DNA of 64,000 bases from an uncultured Barnesiella sp. (GTDB lineage: Bacteria > Bacteroidota > Bacteroidia > Bacteroidales > Barnesiellaceae_A). Below the pieces are notes generated by a model. The model was not told the DNA's origin. It made no database searches and was given only the letters and a program-made list of their open reading frames with translations. Shown here one piece after another: positions 29,081 through 38,209 of the stretch. The stretch's first letter is position 1. Every line of letters begins with the position of its first letter. The DNA lies in NCBI GenBank assembly GCA_944321085.1, contig CALUJY010000007.1:1-64000 (forward strand), read 5' to 3'. The position numbers and the translations under genes are program-made.

Positions 29081-29944
29081 ATGGCTTTAACAACATTTGA
29101 ACAACTTTTGGAGGCCGGCGTACACTTCGGCCACCTCACCAGAAAATGGAATCCCGCAATGGCTCCCTACATCTTCATGGAGCGCAACGGTATCCACATT
29201 ATAGACTTGTACAAAACCATTGCCAAAATAGACGAGGCTGCCGCTGCCTTGAAGTCTATCGTTAAATCGGGCAAAAAGGTTCTCTTCGTAGCTACGAAAA
29301 AGCAAGCCAAACAGGTCATCGCCGATAAGGCATCTGCCATCAACATGCCTTACGTGATAGAAAGATGGCCGGGCGGTATGCTCACCAACTTCCCCACGAT
29401 ACGCAAGGCCGTGAAGAAGATGACTACGATAGACAAAATGAGCAAAGACGGTACGTTCGACAACCTCTCGAAACGCGAGAAACTGCAAATCACCCGTCAA
29501 CGCGCCAAACTCGAAAAGAACTTAGGTAGCATCGCCGACCTCAACCGCCTGCCCGCTGCCCTTTTCGTAGTTGACGTAATGAAAGAGCAAATCGCCGTAC
29601 GCGAAGCCAACCGTTTGGGCATACCGGTATTTGCTATGGTAGATACCAACTCAGATCCTCGCAATATCGACTTTGTAATTCCCGCCAACGACGACGCATC
29701 GAAATCGATTGAGGTAATACTCGATGTTTTGTGCAACGCAATGGCCGAGGGTATCGAAGAGCGCAAGATAGAGAAAATTGACGAAGCTCCCGAAGACAAA
29801 GAGACAGCCGCAGCTCCCAAGCGCGAACGCAAAGCCCGCATAGCTCGTCGCAAGACAGAAGGAACTCCGGAGGCCGAAGAGCAAGCTCCTGAGACTACCG
29901 CTCCCGCAGCGGAAGAAACTCCCGCCGCAACAAGCGAAGAATAA
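29081..29944 (+). CDS. rpsB: 30S ribosomal protein S2
   Basis: A 287-residue small-subunit protein needed for S1 docking. Signatures: LLEAGVHFGHLTRKWNP (about 8-24), VLFVATKKQAK (about 66-76), RWPGGMLTNFPTIRK (about 96-110), and PVFAMVDTNSDPRNIDFVIP (about 181-200). About 55 extra residues at the C terminus are Ala-, Glu- and Pro-rich (TAAAPKRERKARIARRK, then acidic), a low-complexity tail that Bacteroidota S2 proteins often have. It is separated from tsf by an intrinsic terminator, so tsf probably depends on partial read-through. Confidence 0.97.
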   Translation: MALTTFEQLLEAGVHFGHLTRKWNPAMAPYIFMERNGIHIIDLYKTIAKIDEAAAALKSIVKSGKKVLFVATKKQAKQVIADKASAINMPYVIERWPGGMLTNFPTIRKAVKKMTTIDKMSKDGTFDNLSKREKLQITRQRAKLEKNLGSIADLNRLPAALFVVDVMKEQIAVREANRLGIPVFAMVDTNSDPRNIDFVIPANDDASKSIEVILDVLCNAMAEGIEERKIEKIDEAPEDKETAAAPKRERKARIARRKTEGTPEAEEQAPETTAPAAEETPAATSEE

Positions 29945-29954
29945 AAACAAAACA

Positions 29955-29987
29955 AAGGAGCGGGCTTTTCCAAAAAGCACGCTCCTT
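29955..29987 (+). terminator. Terminator/attenuator between rpsB and tsf
   Basis: Stem AAGGAGCG-GCTTTT / AAAAGC-CGCTCCTT followed by ATTTTATA, 10 bases after the rpsB stop and 41 before the tsf start. No separate tsf promoter is visible, so it is likely a partial terminator setting the S2:EF-Ts ratio. Confidence 0.8.
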
Positions 29988-30027
29988 ATTTTATAAACCA
30001 ACACATTAACCCTAAAAAGAAGACAAT

Positions 30028-30852
30028 ATGGCAGTTACAATGGCCGAAATAAGCAAGCTCCGCAAACTTACCGGAGCCGGCATGATGGATTGCAAAAACG
30101 CCTTGACAGAAACTAACGGCGACATAGAAGCCGCAAAAGAGATAATCCGTAAAAAAGGTCAGGCAGTAGCAGCAAAACGCGAAGACCGCGAGGCCGCAGA
30201 AGGTTGCGTGGTAGCAAAAGCCGAAGGCGGATACGCTGCAATCGTTGCCCTGAAATGCGAAACAGACTTCGTTGCTAAAAACGAATCTTTCATAGCTCTT
30301 ACCAACAGAATTCTCAGTGCCGCTATGGCGGCCAAAGCAAAGAGCCGCGACGAAGTATTGGCTCTTACCATCGATGGTTCGAGTGTTGCTACGCTCATCA
30401 CCGACGAAATAGGTAAAACAGGCGAGAAAATGGAACTGGGCGACTTTGAATATATAGAGGCTCCCTACACAACCGCCTACATACACCCGGGAAACAAATT
30501 GGCTACCGTCGTAGGTTTTAACCTCGCCGATACCGACTACCAAGTAGCTCACGACGTAGCTATGCAAGTAGCAGCCATGAACCCCATTGCAGTACGCCGC
30601 GAAGAGGTTCCCGCCGAGACAGTGGAGAAAGAGATGGAAATAGGTCGCGAAAAAGCTCGTCAAGAGGGTAAACCCGAAAATATCCTCGACCGTATTGCCG
30701 AAGGTCGTCTGCACAAATTCTTCCAAGAATTCTGCCTCGTAGAACAAGCATTCGTAAAAGAGCCCAAAGAGACGATACAACAATACATGAGCAAATCTAA
30801 CAAGGAGCTCACTGTAACAGCATTCCGTCGTTTCACTCTCAACGAAGAGTAA
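30028..30852 (+). CDS. tsf: Elongation factor Ts
   Basis: A 274-residue guanine-nucleotide exchange factor for EF-Tu. N-terminal UBA-like domain: AEISKLRKLTGAGMMDCKNA (about 6-25), then DIEAAKEIIRKKG. The core contacts EF-Tu with ALKCETDFVAKNESF (about 75-89), where the TDF motif inserts near the EF-Tu nucleotide site. Later, HDVAMQVAAMNP (about 175-186) and the C-terminal helix FFQEFCLVEQAFVKE. Normal length. Downstream of rpsB as in most bacteria. Confidence 0.98.
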   Translation: MAVTMAEISKLRKLTGAGMMDCKNALTETNGDIEAAKEIIRKKGQAVAAKREDREAAEGCVVAKAEGGYAAIVALKCETDFVAKNESFIALTNRILSAAMAAKAKSRDEVLALTIDGSSVATLITDEIGKTGEKMELGDFEYIEAPYTTAYIHPGNKLATVVGFNLADTDYQVAHDVAMQVAAMNPIAVRREEVPAETVEKEMEIGREKARQEGKPENILDRIAEGRLHKFFQEFCLVEQAFVKEPKETIQQYMSKSNKELTVTAFRRFTLNEE

Positions 30853-30874
30853 TCTATCTGCTCACGATAAATAC

Positions 30875-30908
30875 AAAGAGATATGCCCAAGTGGCATATC
30901 TCTTTTTT
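30875..30908 (+). terminator. Terminator of the rpsB-tsf unit
   Basis: Perfect stem AAAGAGATATGCC / GGCATATCTCTTT followed by TTTTTTATT. Confidence 0.95.
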
Positions 30909-31081
30909 TTATTCACGAACATACCGTATGCAGGCTCTACCGGACAAGAACGAGCTCTTCATTGCGGGACTCTACACACCAACAACCCGAAGGTCAAACG
31001 AAGTACAAGAGAGAATAGAGGCGCCACAGCGGCACGAGTTATACAAATGTCTGATTAATTATTCTAATGCCCAAAACGGCG

Positions 31082-32398
31082 CTATTTCAACCACTGCAAA
31101 CGCTCGTGCCAGTCGTCAAGAATCTCTTTACGCCATCGTGCAACAGTTTGCGCACCCTGCCATACGCCCTGATAGAGATACGCCTCACGCCGGTCGCTAT
31201 ACCAATGCTTTCCCACCCGATAGTCATCCTGACCACACTCTTCGCCCGGCCACTGCGGGGAAACCTCTAAAACGCCTTGCACGGCAGGGAAATTCTCTAA
31301 CTGCGAAGTAATCTCATAATCGAGCACAGCCGGGGCCTTAGGAGCATACCGCACAATATACTGCCCGTCACCGCAATAATATCCAGCCCAATCTTGACCA
31401 TCGATATGCAAATTGAAGCATGCACTATCGACGGGTATATCTTCTCGCGGCCCTTGCAGCCGAAACTCTACGACCGAATATACCGGGACAGTATCCCGCC
31501 AGGCGGGCTGTACATCATCGATAATCACTCGCGAGGAGTAGACCAACGGCTCAAAGCTGCCGCCCCACGACTCCGCTTCGGGATTTTCGGGGTCTCCCTG
31601 CATCAGATAAAAAAGCGAGGGGGAATCGCCCATTTTAACAATCCCGTTATAATATCCGAGGAAGTCTTCACCCAGGGCTCCCGCACCTCTGATACAGGCA
31701 TCATAGTATCCTGTATGATAACGGTCGGAGTTCTTGTTATCGGTAATAAAACCCCGATAGGAAGCATTATTCTCTATAAACCATAAATCGGGGAAATTAG
31801 CAACTATATAAGCATAGCTGTCTACACTCCATTTCTTGTTTGGGCCACCTATCCAATAGATGCGTATCTTATCCTGTATATCGGGAGCGTCATGCAGCGC
31901 CTGGGCCAAATCCTCCAAGCCGCCCCATACCAAAACCCACAACGGGCGACTGCTTAAACGGCGGGCACAGCGGACAATCCAATCAGAGCCCTCGGTCGAC
32001 TCAGCATATCCCCTCAATGGAGCTGTGCCATGACGACCTTGTTTACACAAAGCACGCAACGAATCGGGCGAAAGAAATCCCGGTTGATGTGTACACAACC
32101 GAGCATAATCTTGCTCGTACAACTCTATCATCCGCAAAATCTCTGCAACACTTCCATCTCCAAAAGAGGGAGATGAAACCAACCCTTCCAAATCAAAAAG
32201 GTTATTATACATAAGAAGATGCGCCATCGACTGGTTATCATCGGGGTCGGTTCCTCCAATATCGGTACTTATCAAAACACGAGGTTTGGTTGTTGTCGGT
32301 TCCAATGTACGAGCAGAAACAATCACACTACTCCATAGCAGAACAATAAATAAGAAAAACGCATTACTAAAATTATTTAAGGAATAACTCTCTAACAA
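31082..32398 (-). CDS. Secreted DUF1593 (nucleoside-hydrolase-like) protein
   Basis: A 438-residue exported protein. A hydrophobic signal segment (about 12-28, AFFLFIVLLWSSVIVSA) precedes a nucleoside-hydrolase-like domain: PRVLISTDIGGTDPDDNQSM (about 38-57) carries the Asp-rich metal loop 'D.G.DPDD'. WVLVWGGLEDLAQAL and IYWIGGPNKKW follow, then a C-terminal beta-rich domain (about 330-438) of the sort seen in DUF1593 proteins. These are usually found with polysaccharide-degradation genes and are guessed to act on glycosides; no substrate is known to me. Here no carbohydrate gene is adjacent. The -7 element at 32437-32444 fits the chosen start. It is convergent with tsf, whose terminator lies 170 bases away. 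Confidence 0.82.
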   Translation of the reverse strand: MLESYSLNNFSNAFFLFIVLLWSSVIVSARTLEPTTTKPRVLISTDIGGTDPDDNQSMAHLLMYNNLFDLEGLVSSPSFGDGSVAEILRMIELYEQDYARLCTHQPGFLSPDSLRALCKQGRHGTAPLRGYAESTEGSDWIVRCARRLSSRPLWVLVWGGLEDLAQALHDAPDIQDKIRIYWIGGPNKKWSVDSYAYIVANFPDLWFIENNASYRGFITDNKNSDRYHTGYYDACIRGAGALGEDFLGYYNGIVKMGDSPSLFYLMQGDPENPEAESWGGSFEPLVYSSRVIIDDVQPAWRDTVPVYSVVEFRLQGPREDIPVDSACFNLHIDGQDWAGYYCGDGQYIVRYAPKAPAVLDYEITSQLENFPAVQGVLEVSPQWPGEECGQDDYRVGKHWYSDRREAYLYQGVWQGAQTVARWRKEILDDWHERLQWLK

Positions 32399-32436
32399 AA
32401 AGTGTTATTCTAATTATAAACTATTACCCTTTAACA

Positions 32437-32444
32437 CAAAGATA
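32437..32444 (-). promoter_or_regulatory. -7 element of the DUF1593 gene
   Basis: TATCTTTG on the minus strand, about 39 bases before the start codon. Between here and 32658 the DNA is AT-rich and I see no gene or structured element. Confidence 0.6.
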
Positions 32445-32658
32445 ATTATTTTACTCTTTCCACCATAATATCAACTATAAAAAAGGTACAAAATCTCCAT
32501 CCATACAAGCGACTCATCACATCAAGCACAAAATAGCGCAAGAATATCATGGTCGTCATATAATTATATATGAAAAAGGAAGTATTACGACAATATACAA
32601 ACCGTTTAGGACATTAACCTCATCAATCTATTTAATCACACAACATAACATAATAAAA

Positions 32659-32693
32659 TAAGGGCTACGTTCACGATAAGAACACAGCCCTTA
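32659..32693 (-). terminator. Terminator of glmS
   Basis: Stem TAAGGGCT-GTTC / GAAC-AGCCCTTA, followed on the minus strand by TTTTATTA; 20 bases after the glmS stop. Confidence 0.85.
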
Positions 32694-32712
32694 CTGACAA
32701 TAATGAAAAACT

Positions 32713-34557
32713 TTATTCCACTGTAACCGATTTGGCCAAGTTACGGGGTTGATCTACATCCTTACCCTTGCATACGGCAATATGATATGCCAACAACTGC
32801 AACGGAACAACAGCAAGAAGCGGATAGAGATAATCGACCGTAACAGGAAGTTCTATGGCATAATCAACAACTTTCGAGATTGTATCATCGCCCTTCACGA
32901 CAAATGCTATTACCTTTCCTTGTCGCGCCTTTATCTCTTGGATATTACTCAAAATCTTCTCATAAAGCTGCATATTGGTTGCCACAACGACAACAGGCAT
33001 TTCGGCATCGACCAAAGCAATAGGGCCGTGCTTCATCTCGGCAGCAGGATATCCCTCGGCGTGGATATATGAAATCTCTTTGAGTTTGAGTGCTCCTTCG
33101 AGGGCTACGGGATAATTAAAACCACGCCCCAAATAGATAAAATTGTGGGCGTAAGTAAAGATTTTCGATAAATCGGCAAGGCCGTCATTGAGCTTCAATA
33201 TCTCTTTCATCTTGTCGGGTATCTGCGACAGCTCTATCAATGCGTTATGAAGCTCTTCGGGGGTAATTGTACCTTTTTCTTTGGCAATACAGAGAGACAA
33301 AAGCGTGAGTACGGTAACTTGCCCCGTAAAGGCTTTGGTAGAAGCCACACCTATCTCAGGTCCAACATGAATGTAAGCTCCCGTATCGGTATTGCGGGCA
33401 ATAGACGAGCCCACGGAATTGACAATACCAAAGACAAAAGCGCCTTTACTCCGCGCCAACTCGATGGCCGCAAGAGTATCGGCAGTCTCTCCCGATTGCG
33501 ATATGGCAATCACCACATCGCCTTTTTCTATAACAGGATCGCTGTATCGGAACTCAGATGCATACGCCACCTCGACAGGAATACGGCAGAAACGTTCTAT
33601 CAGATTTTTTCCTATCAGACCGGCATGCCATGATGTACCGCAAGCGACAATGATAAAACGACGTGCGTTTATCAGCTGTTCGCCATAATCAATCACAGCC
33701 GAAAGGCGCACATCGGTAGCCTCGGCATTGACACGTCCGCGCATACAATCGCGAATACACTGGGGTTGTTCGAAAATCTCTTTTAGCATGAAGTGCGGAT
33801 AACCGCCTTTCTCTATCATGCCAAGATCTATATTTACAGTACTTACTTCGTGGTCAACCTCCTCATTTCCGATGGTGACAATGTGCACTCCTTTTTTCCG
33901 GTTGATAACAGCAATGTCGCCATCTTCGAGGTATATCACCTTATCGGTATATTCTACAAGCGGTGTAGCATCGGATGCCAAGAAATACTCATCCTCTCCC
34001 AACCCGATAACCAAAGGACTTGCCTTGCGAGCTGCAATGATTTCATCGGGATTGTTCTTATCGAGCACGGCAATAGCGTATGCACCTATCACCTGCATAA
34101 GAGCACACTGCACAGCATGCAACAAGCTACATTTGTTTTTTACTTTGTAATACTCTATCAATTGTACCAACACCTCTGTATCGGTCTCACTGACAAAATT
34201 GAATCCTTTTGCCATGAGCCGCTCTTTCAGAACAGTATAATTCTCAATGATACCATTGTGTATCAACGAAAGAGAACCGGATGAAGAGAAATGCGGATGC
34301 GCATTTTTCTGACAAGGTACTCCGTGAGTAGCCCAACGCGTGTGAGCAATACCTATCGTTCCCGAGACATCTTTGTCTGCCAAAAATGTCTCCAAATCAC
34401 TTACTTTTCCTTTTGTCTTGTAAACATGCAGTTCTCCCGAACCACTTATCATAGATACTCCTGCACTATCATAACCACGGTATTCAAGTCTATGGAGTCC
34501 TTTCAACAAGATAGGGCAAGCCTCTTGCTTCCCTACATAGCCTACAATTCCACACAT
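32713..34557 (-). CDS. glmS: Glutamine--fructose-6-phosphate aminotransferase (isomerising)
   Basis: A 614-residue enzyme making glucosamine-6-phosphate from fructose-6-phosphate and glutamine, the first step to UDP-GlcNAc for peptidoglycan and lipid A. The N-terminal Ntn glutaminase begins with the catalytic Cys2 (MCGIVGYVGKQEA) and contains RLEYRGYDSAG, THGVPCQKNAHPH and HNGIIENY. Two SIS sugar-isomerase domains follow: ACGTSWHAGLIGK (about 306-318), SQSGETADTLAAIELA (about 353-368) and GRGFNYPVALEGALKLKEIS (about 479-498). The C terminus keeps KSVTVE. No glmS ribozyme is expected or seen; the leader is under 30 bases. Confidence 0.97.
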   Translation of the reverse strand: MCGIVGYVGKQEACPILLKGLHRLEYRGYDSAGVSMISGSGELHVYKTKGKVSDLETFLADKDVSGTIGIAHTRWATHGVPCQKNAHPHFSSSGSLSLIHNGIIENYTVLKERLMAKGFNFVSETDTEVLVQLIEYYKVKNKCSLLHAVQCALMQVIGAYAIAVLDKNNPDEIIAARKASPLVIGLGEDEYFLASDATPLVEYTDKVIYLEDGDIAVINRKKGVHIVTIGNEEVDHEVSTVNIDLGMIEKGGYPHFMLKEIFEQPQCIRDCMRGRVNAEATDVRLSAVIDYGEQLINARRFIIVACGTSWHAGLIGKNLIERFCRIPVEVAYASEFRYSDPVIEKGDVVIAISQSGETADTLAAIELARSKGAFVFGIVNSVGSSIARNTDTGAYIHVGPEIGVASTKAFTGQVTVLTLLSLCIAKEKGTITPEELHNALIELSQIPDKMKEILKLNDGLADLSKIFTYAHNFIYLGRGFNYPVALEGALKLKEISYIHAEGYPAAEMKHGPIALVDAEMPVVVVATNMQLYEKILSNIQEIKARQGKVIAFVVKGDDTISKVVDYAIELPVTVDYLYPLLAVVPLQLLAYHIAVCKGKDVDQPRNLAKSVTVE

Positions 34558-34586
34558 AAATCTTTTTCTATCTTTTTAATATTGTG

Positions 34587-34594
34587 CAAAGATA
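34587..34594 (-). promoter_or_regulatory. -7 element of glmS
   Basis: TATCTTTG on the minus strand, 30 bases before the glmS start. Confidence 0.65.
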
Positions 34595-34650
34595 CAGCTT
34601 TTTCTGCAAGTAACTTATTATTGCCTATATTTATAAGCATTTGGAACAAA

Positions 34651-34678
34651 AACGCCCGTCGAAAAGTTCGACGAGCGT
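34651..34678 (-). terminator. Terminator of the DUF4465 gene
   Basis: Stem ACGCTCGTCGA / TCGACGGGCGT on the minus strand (one mismatch) followed by TTTTTG; 39 bases after the stop. Confidence 0.85.
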
Positions 34679-34717
34679 CCCACTTATAGCACGCACGATT
34701 TTATACCGTGCAACCAA

Positions 34718-36019
34718 TTATCTGCTTACTTTTACTATACGTTTTACTACGACGTCATTACCATCGCTGATGCGGATGAAATAGACACCATCGGGCAATG
34801 AGGCGACAGGAATATCTACACGACCTTGTACGCTCGCCAAACGACGCAACAAAGTACCATCGGTTCCTATAAGCTCTATATCGTATACCGCAGCAGGAAG
34901 CGCTACTGTCACATAGCTCGATGCTGGAACAGGATATACCTTAACCGAAGCCAATGCAACATGAGAAACAGCACCGGTAGTCTTAATGACAAGAGGCAGA
35001 CACACATATTGTCTGTGTCCCTTTTGTACAGCAGTCACAACGACTGGGAGCTCCCCATCGGCAACGGCGGTAACATGTAAAGAAGCACCATCAATAGCAA
35101 GTGTAGCCAAAGACTCGTCATAAGCATCGGCGATGAAATAACTTATCGAGGCTTCCTCGTCGTCGAAAGAGAAATACTCACCGAGGTCAAGAGCGGTCTC
35201 ATACGAAACAATCTCTATGGGTTCAGCCTCTTGCTGAGGACGAGCCCCACCAATATTATCTATACAGAAATAGGTAGGTGTAGAAATACCGTAATCGTTA
35301 CTTTTGGTACTATTCATCGAGAACGAAACTTTCGTCACTTTGCCCAACGGACGCAAATCGAACCACTCCCACGTGTCGAGGCAATAATAATCGGCAGGAT
35401 TCTCAGAGCGATAGTCGGCTAGATAGAAATCGAGCGAAGCCGTAGTACCATCGGCACGTGTACCGGTAGCCGTAAGCGAGAAATAGTCACCATAGGCAAA
35501 CGGACCGGGTACCGACGACAAGCCATCGCCATTGATAACAGCATCTTTACCCCATGCCGAATTGGTAATATAACAACCGCTTATCGTGTCGCCTTCACTG
35601 TCGTTTGCAACATAAAAACAAGTAGAACCGGGACCGAACATTGCATCGGCAACGTATGCCACACCATAGTTGGCAGAACTTTCTGCACCATGGCCTACTG
35701 CCGAGTGGAACTGGTCGTCGAGCGACTCATAAACCGTAGAGGTCTCGTTACTGTAAGCAAACTTACCCCAAAAATCATAATCAGCCCAAAGGTAGTTATC
35801 GAACAAAAAACCACCGCTTTGGAATACCGACTCGGGGTCTTCGCCGGTTTCGTTACCACGCCAGTGACTCTCGGGTTCAAGATACAAATCATCGAAAGTA
35901 GCTACTACGGCATCGTTTTGCGATGCGGTTTGGGCTTCGTTCCATTCACCATTTGCCTGTACGGCCAGCGAAAGGCTCGACAGCGACACAAGAGAGAAGA
36001 TAAATTTTTTCATAAGCAT
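34718..36019 (-). CDS. T9SS-sorted DUF4465 protein under cobalamin riboswitch control
   Basis: A 433-residue secreted protein: signal peptide (MKKFIFSLVSLSSLSLAVQA), then a DUF4465 domain at about 30-260 (TFDDLYLEPESHWRG, GFLFDNYLWADYDFWGKFAY, ITNSAWG, YFCIDNIGG), a short Ig-like linker, and a type IX sorting domain of about 75 residues starting near VKVYPVPASSYVTVALP and ending YFIRISDGNDVVVKRIVKV. DUF4465 proteins are often encoded next to B12 transport genes in Bacteroidales and, from memory, some bind corrinoids at the cell surface (reported as BtuH). The cobalamin riboswitch upstream (36190-36349) strongly supports a corrinoid role. What is odd is the T9SS tail in place of a lipobox, and the absence of btuB or btuFCD nearby. 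Start is ATG at 36019 or 36013. Confidence 0.85.
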   Translation of the reverse strand: MLMKKFIFSLVSLSSLSLAVQANGEWNEAQTASQNDAVVATFDDLYLEPESHWRGNETGEDPESVFQSGGFLFDNYLWADYDFWGKFAYSNETSTVYESLDDQFHSAVGHGAESSANYGVAYVADAMFGPGSTCFYVANDSEGDTISGCYITNSAWGKDAVINGDGLSSVPGPFAYGDYFSLTATGTRADGTTASLDFYLADYRSENPADYYCLDTWEWFDLRPLGKVTKVSFSMNSTKSNDYGISTPTYFCIDNIGGARPQQEAEPIEIVSYETALDLGEYFSFDDEEASISYFIADAYDESLATLAIDGASLHVTAVADGELPVVVTAVQKGHRQYVCLPLVIKTTGAVSHVALASVKVYPVPASSYVTVALPAAVYDIELIGTDGTLLRRLASVQGRVDIPVASLPDGVYFIRISDGNDVVVKRIVKVSR

Positions 36020-36189
36020 TTAGTAATTAAACAATTATTTGATTTGATAAACATCAAAACAACAATTGAATAATCAATGCTTGACAAGAATAAAGTTTTA
36101 GATAAGAACCGCTCGGCAAGAAATGCCCGAACGATGCGGAAATGCCGCCATTCCTCAAAAGTCTTATCACTGCTCTAACTCCCGAAAGC

Positions 36190-36349
36190 ATCAGATATTC
36201 AACAAGAGTCGGCAGGTTTTCTGACTTATCCCTCCCCCTTCGCGCCTTCCCACAACTATACGTTGCAGTGACATACGATGCGAGGGTTCCTAAGGAATTA
36301 CAGCAGCGGGTACTGTTACCGATTTACACGGTATTCCCTACACCAAACT
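36190..36349 (-). promoter_or_regulatory. Cobalamin (AdoCbl) riboswitch
   Basis: On the minus strand the aptamer reads in order: AGGGAATACCGTG near 36345-36333, AACAGTACCCGCTGCTGTAA near 36318-36299, TCACTGC near 36275, GGGAAGGCGCGAAG near 36254, and the B12 box AAGTCAGAAAACCTGCC (36227-36211). These are the conserved blocks of the cobalamin riboswitch in the expected order and spacing. An expression-platform candidate is the hairpin at 36110-36133 (CGTTCGGG / CCGAGCG). It lies about 170 bases before the DUF4465 gene. Confidence 0.93.
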
Positions 36350-36354
36350 CGTTG

Positions 36355-36383
36355 CAAAGATATATATTTTTTTGAGATTACAA
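36355..36383 (-). promoter_or_regulatory. Promoter of the riboswitch-DUF4465 unit
   Basis: Minus strand: TTG (36383-36381), 18 bases, TATCTTTG (36362-36355). Confidence 0.75.
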
Positions 36384-36397
36384 TACAGCACACAAAA

Positions 36398-36427
36398 AAG
36401 CCATCTTCCCCATAAGGAAAATGGCTT
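36398..36427 (-). terminator. Terminator of the tRNA-Val unit
   Basis: Stem AAGCCAT-TTCC / GGAA-ATGGCTT followed on the minus strand by TTTTTTGTG; 11 bases past the second tRNA. Confidence 0.88.
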
Positions 36428-36438
36428 GCCATTCGGTG

Positions 36439-36513
36439 TGGGCGTTGACGGATTCGAACCGCCGACCCTCTGCTTGTAAGGCAGATGCTCTAAACCAGCT
36501 GAGCTAAACGCCC
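36439..36513 (-). tRNA. tRNA-Val(TAC), second copy
   Basis: A complete cloverleaf on the minus strand: acceptor GGGCGTT / AACGCCC, D-arm AGCTCAGCTGGTTTAGAGC, anticodon arm CTGCC TTACAA GCAG with anticodon TAC (reads GUA), and T-arm GGCGGTTCGAATCCGTC. Discriminator base is A; CCA is not encoded. Identical to the copy at 36570-36644 and co-transcribed behind it. Confidence 0.97.
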
Positions 36514-36569
36514 GATTTTTCAACTAACTTATCTTACTCGACTGCAAGATGCAAATTTGCTATTCGATG

Positions 36570-36644
36570 TGGGCGTTGACGGATTCGAACCGCCGACCCT
36601 CTGCTTGTAAGGCAGATGCTCTAAACCAGCTGAGCTAAACGCCC
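36570..36644 (-). tRNA. tRNA-Val(TAC), first copy
   Basis: Sequence identical over 75 bases to the tRNA at 36439-36513. The short 3' flanks are also similar (ATTCGATGT / ATTCGGTGT), so the duplication unit was slightly larger than the gene. It is nearest to the promoter at 36666. Confidence 0.97.
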
Positions 36645-36665
36645 GATTTTATTGCAAAAGCGTTG

Positions 36666-36696
36666 CAAAGGTAAAACTTATTTTTTTATTGCCAAA
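36666..36696 (-). promoter_or_regulatory. Promoter of the tRNA-Val pair
   Basis: Minus strand: TTTG (36696-36693), 19 bases, TACCTTTG (36673-36666). The plus-strand gap from here to lpxD at 37124 (over 400 bases, AT-rich) shows no convincing gene; CACCTTTG at 36811-36818 is a weak promoter look-alike with no obvious downstream product. Confidence 0.75.
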
Positions 36697-37123
36697 GGGT
36701 TTTACAAATTAATTTCAAAAAAACGTGTGCAAAACGTTCCTTATATAACACAAAAAGAGAAATCGTGCAGCCTCGACAACCACAATATACCTAACGATAT
36801 TACGTCGTCGGACACCTTTGCACCAAACGAAATATTCTCTTTGGCATCGATAGACGACTTACATAATCATCATAAACGACATGCAACAAAACGCATTGAA
36901 TAGTATCGGCATACACGACCTGATACATACCGAAAGTAGTACTATTTAAAATCAAAATAAATAGGAGATAAAGGCAGGAAAAACACCCGCGAAAGTTTTG
37001 CATCGCAACAAACCCAATAGAACAAAAGGACATAAAAACCGAAAAGCAGCATAATTCAGGGCTTATCAATAGGCTATGTGGAAAATAATTACGAAATTTG
37101 CACATTCTCTCAGAATAAAGATT

Positions 37124-38170
37124 ATGAACTTTACAGCAGAACAAATTGCAGCCTACTTGCATGGCGAAATAGAAGGTAACCCGCAAGTCACGGCCAGCAG
37201 CTTTTCGAAAATAGAAGAAGGTAAGCCGGGCACCCTTACTTTCTTGGCAAATCCGGTGTACACTCATTACATATACAGCACCGAAGCAAGTATCGTATTA
37301 GTACGCAAAGACTTCACTCCAGAGCAACCGATTGCCGCCACCCTCATCCGCGTTGACGACCCCTACTCGTGCTTGTCGCAGCTTCTCGATTTAAGCCAAA
37401 AAATGCAAGAGAGCAAGCAAGGCATAGAGAGCCCGTCGTACATCTCCGAGTCGGCACAAATACCCGACGACGTCTATATAGGAGCTTTCGCCTACATAGG
37501 CAAACACGCTGTCATCGGCAAAGGCGTAAAAATCTATCCCCAAACATACATCGGCGACAATGTCGTGATAGGCGACCACTGCACGCTGCATCCCGGTGTG
37601 AAGGTATATCACGGCTGCCATATCGGTCAACGCTGCACATTGCATGCCGGTGTAGTGATAGGTAGCGACGGATTTGGTTTTGCTCCGCAGAAAGACGGCT
37701 CATACAAAAAAATTCCGCAAATTGGCATTGTCATCGTTGAAGACGACGTAGAGATTGGAGCCAACACGGTAATAGACCGCGCCACGATGGGTTCTACGGT
37801 AATACACCAAGGCGTGAAACTCGACAATCTGATACAGATAGCTCACAACGTAGAGGTGGGCGAGCACACCGTAATGGCAGCCCAAGTAGGGGTTGCCGGG
37901 TCGGCCAAAGTAGGGTCGCACTGCATGATAGGCGGGCAGGTAGGAATTGCCGGACACCGTCATGTAGGCAACCGCGTAATGGTGGGTGCACAAACCGGTA
38001 TCCCCAACGATGTGAAAGACGACTCGGAAGTAATGGGCTATCCCGCCGTTTCTCGTAAAGATTTCGCCCGTCAAGCCATATACGTAAAACGCCTGCCCGA
38101 ACTGAACGACACGGTGAAGCGTCTGAGCAAAGAGATAGACGAGCTGAAACAACAATGCGATAAAAAGTAA
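37124..38170 (+). CDS. lpxD: UDP-3-O-acylglucosamine N-acyltransferase
   Basis: A 348-residue trimeric acyltransferase adding the second, N-linked 3-hydroxyacyl chain in lipid A synthesis. The N-terminal domain (about 1-100) recognises the uridine: [20 protein letters not shown]. It is followed by a left-handed beta-helix of hexapeptide repeats (about 105-290: [34 protein letters not shown]). The catalytic His is likely in [11 protein letters not shown] (about 241-251). The C-terminal helix ends [13 protein letters not shown]. The chosen ATG gives the family's usual length; an in-frame ATG 16 codons upstream adds a charged tail. First gene of the lpxD, lpxC-fabZ, lpxA operon. Confidence 0.95.
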   Translation: MNFTAEQIAAYLHGEIEGNPQVTASSFSKIEEGKPGTLTFLANPVYTHYIYSTEASIVLVRKDFTPEQPIAATLIRVDDPYSCLSQLLDLSQKMQESKQGIESPSYISESAQIPDDVYIGAFAYIGKHAVIGKGVKIYPQTYIGDNVVIGDHCTLHPGVKVYHGCHIGQRCTLHAGVVIGSDGFGFAPQKDGSYKKIPQIGIVIVEDDVEIGANTVIDRATMGSTVIHQGVKLDNLIQIAHNVEVGEHTVMAAQVGVAGSAKVGSHCMIGGQVGIAGHRHVGNRVMVGAQTGIPNDVKDDSEVMGYPAVSRKDFARQAIYVKRLPELNDTVKRLSKEIDELKQQCDKK

Positions 38171-38209
38171 AACAGGAGCAGACAACCTGCACCATAATAC
38201 AGAGATAGA

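Noticed and set aside
34558..34640. glmS ribozyme
   Set aside because: The glmS leader is under 30 bases and has no ribozyme features.
36652..36903. Plus-strand 83-codon frame between the tRNA promoter and lpxD
   Set aside because: It crosses the tRNA promoter in antisense, is low in complexity and has no start signals.
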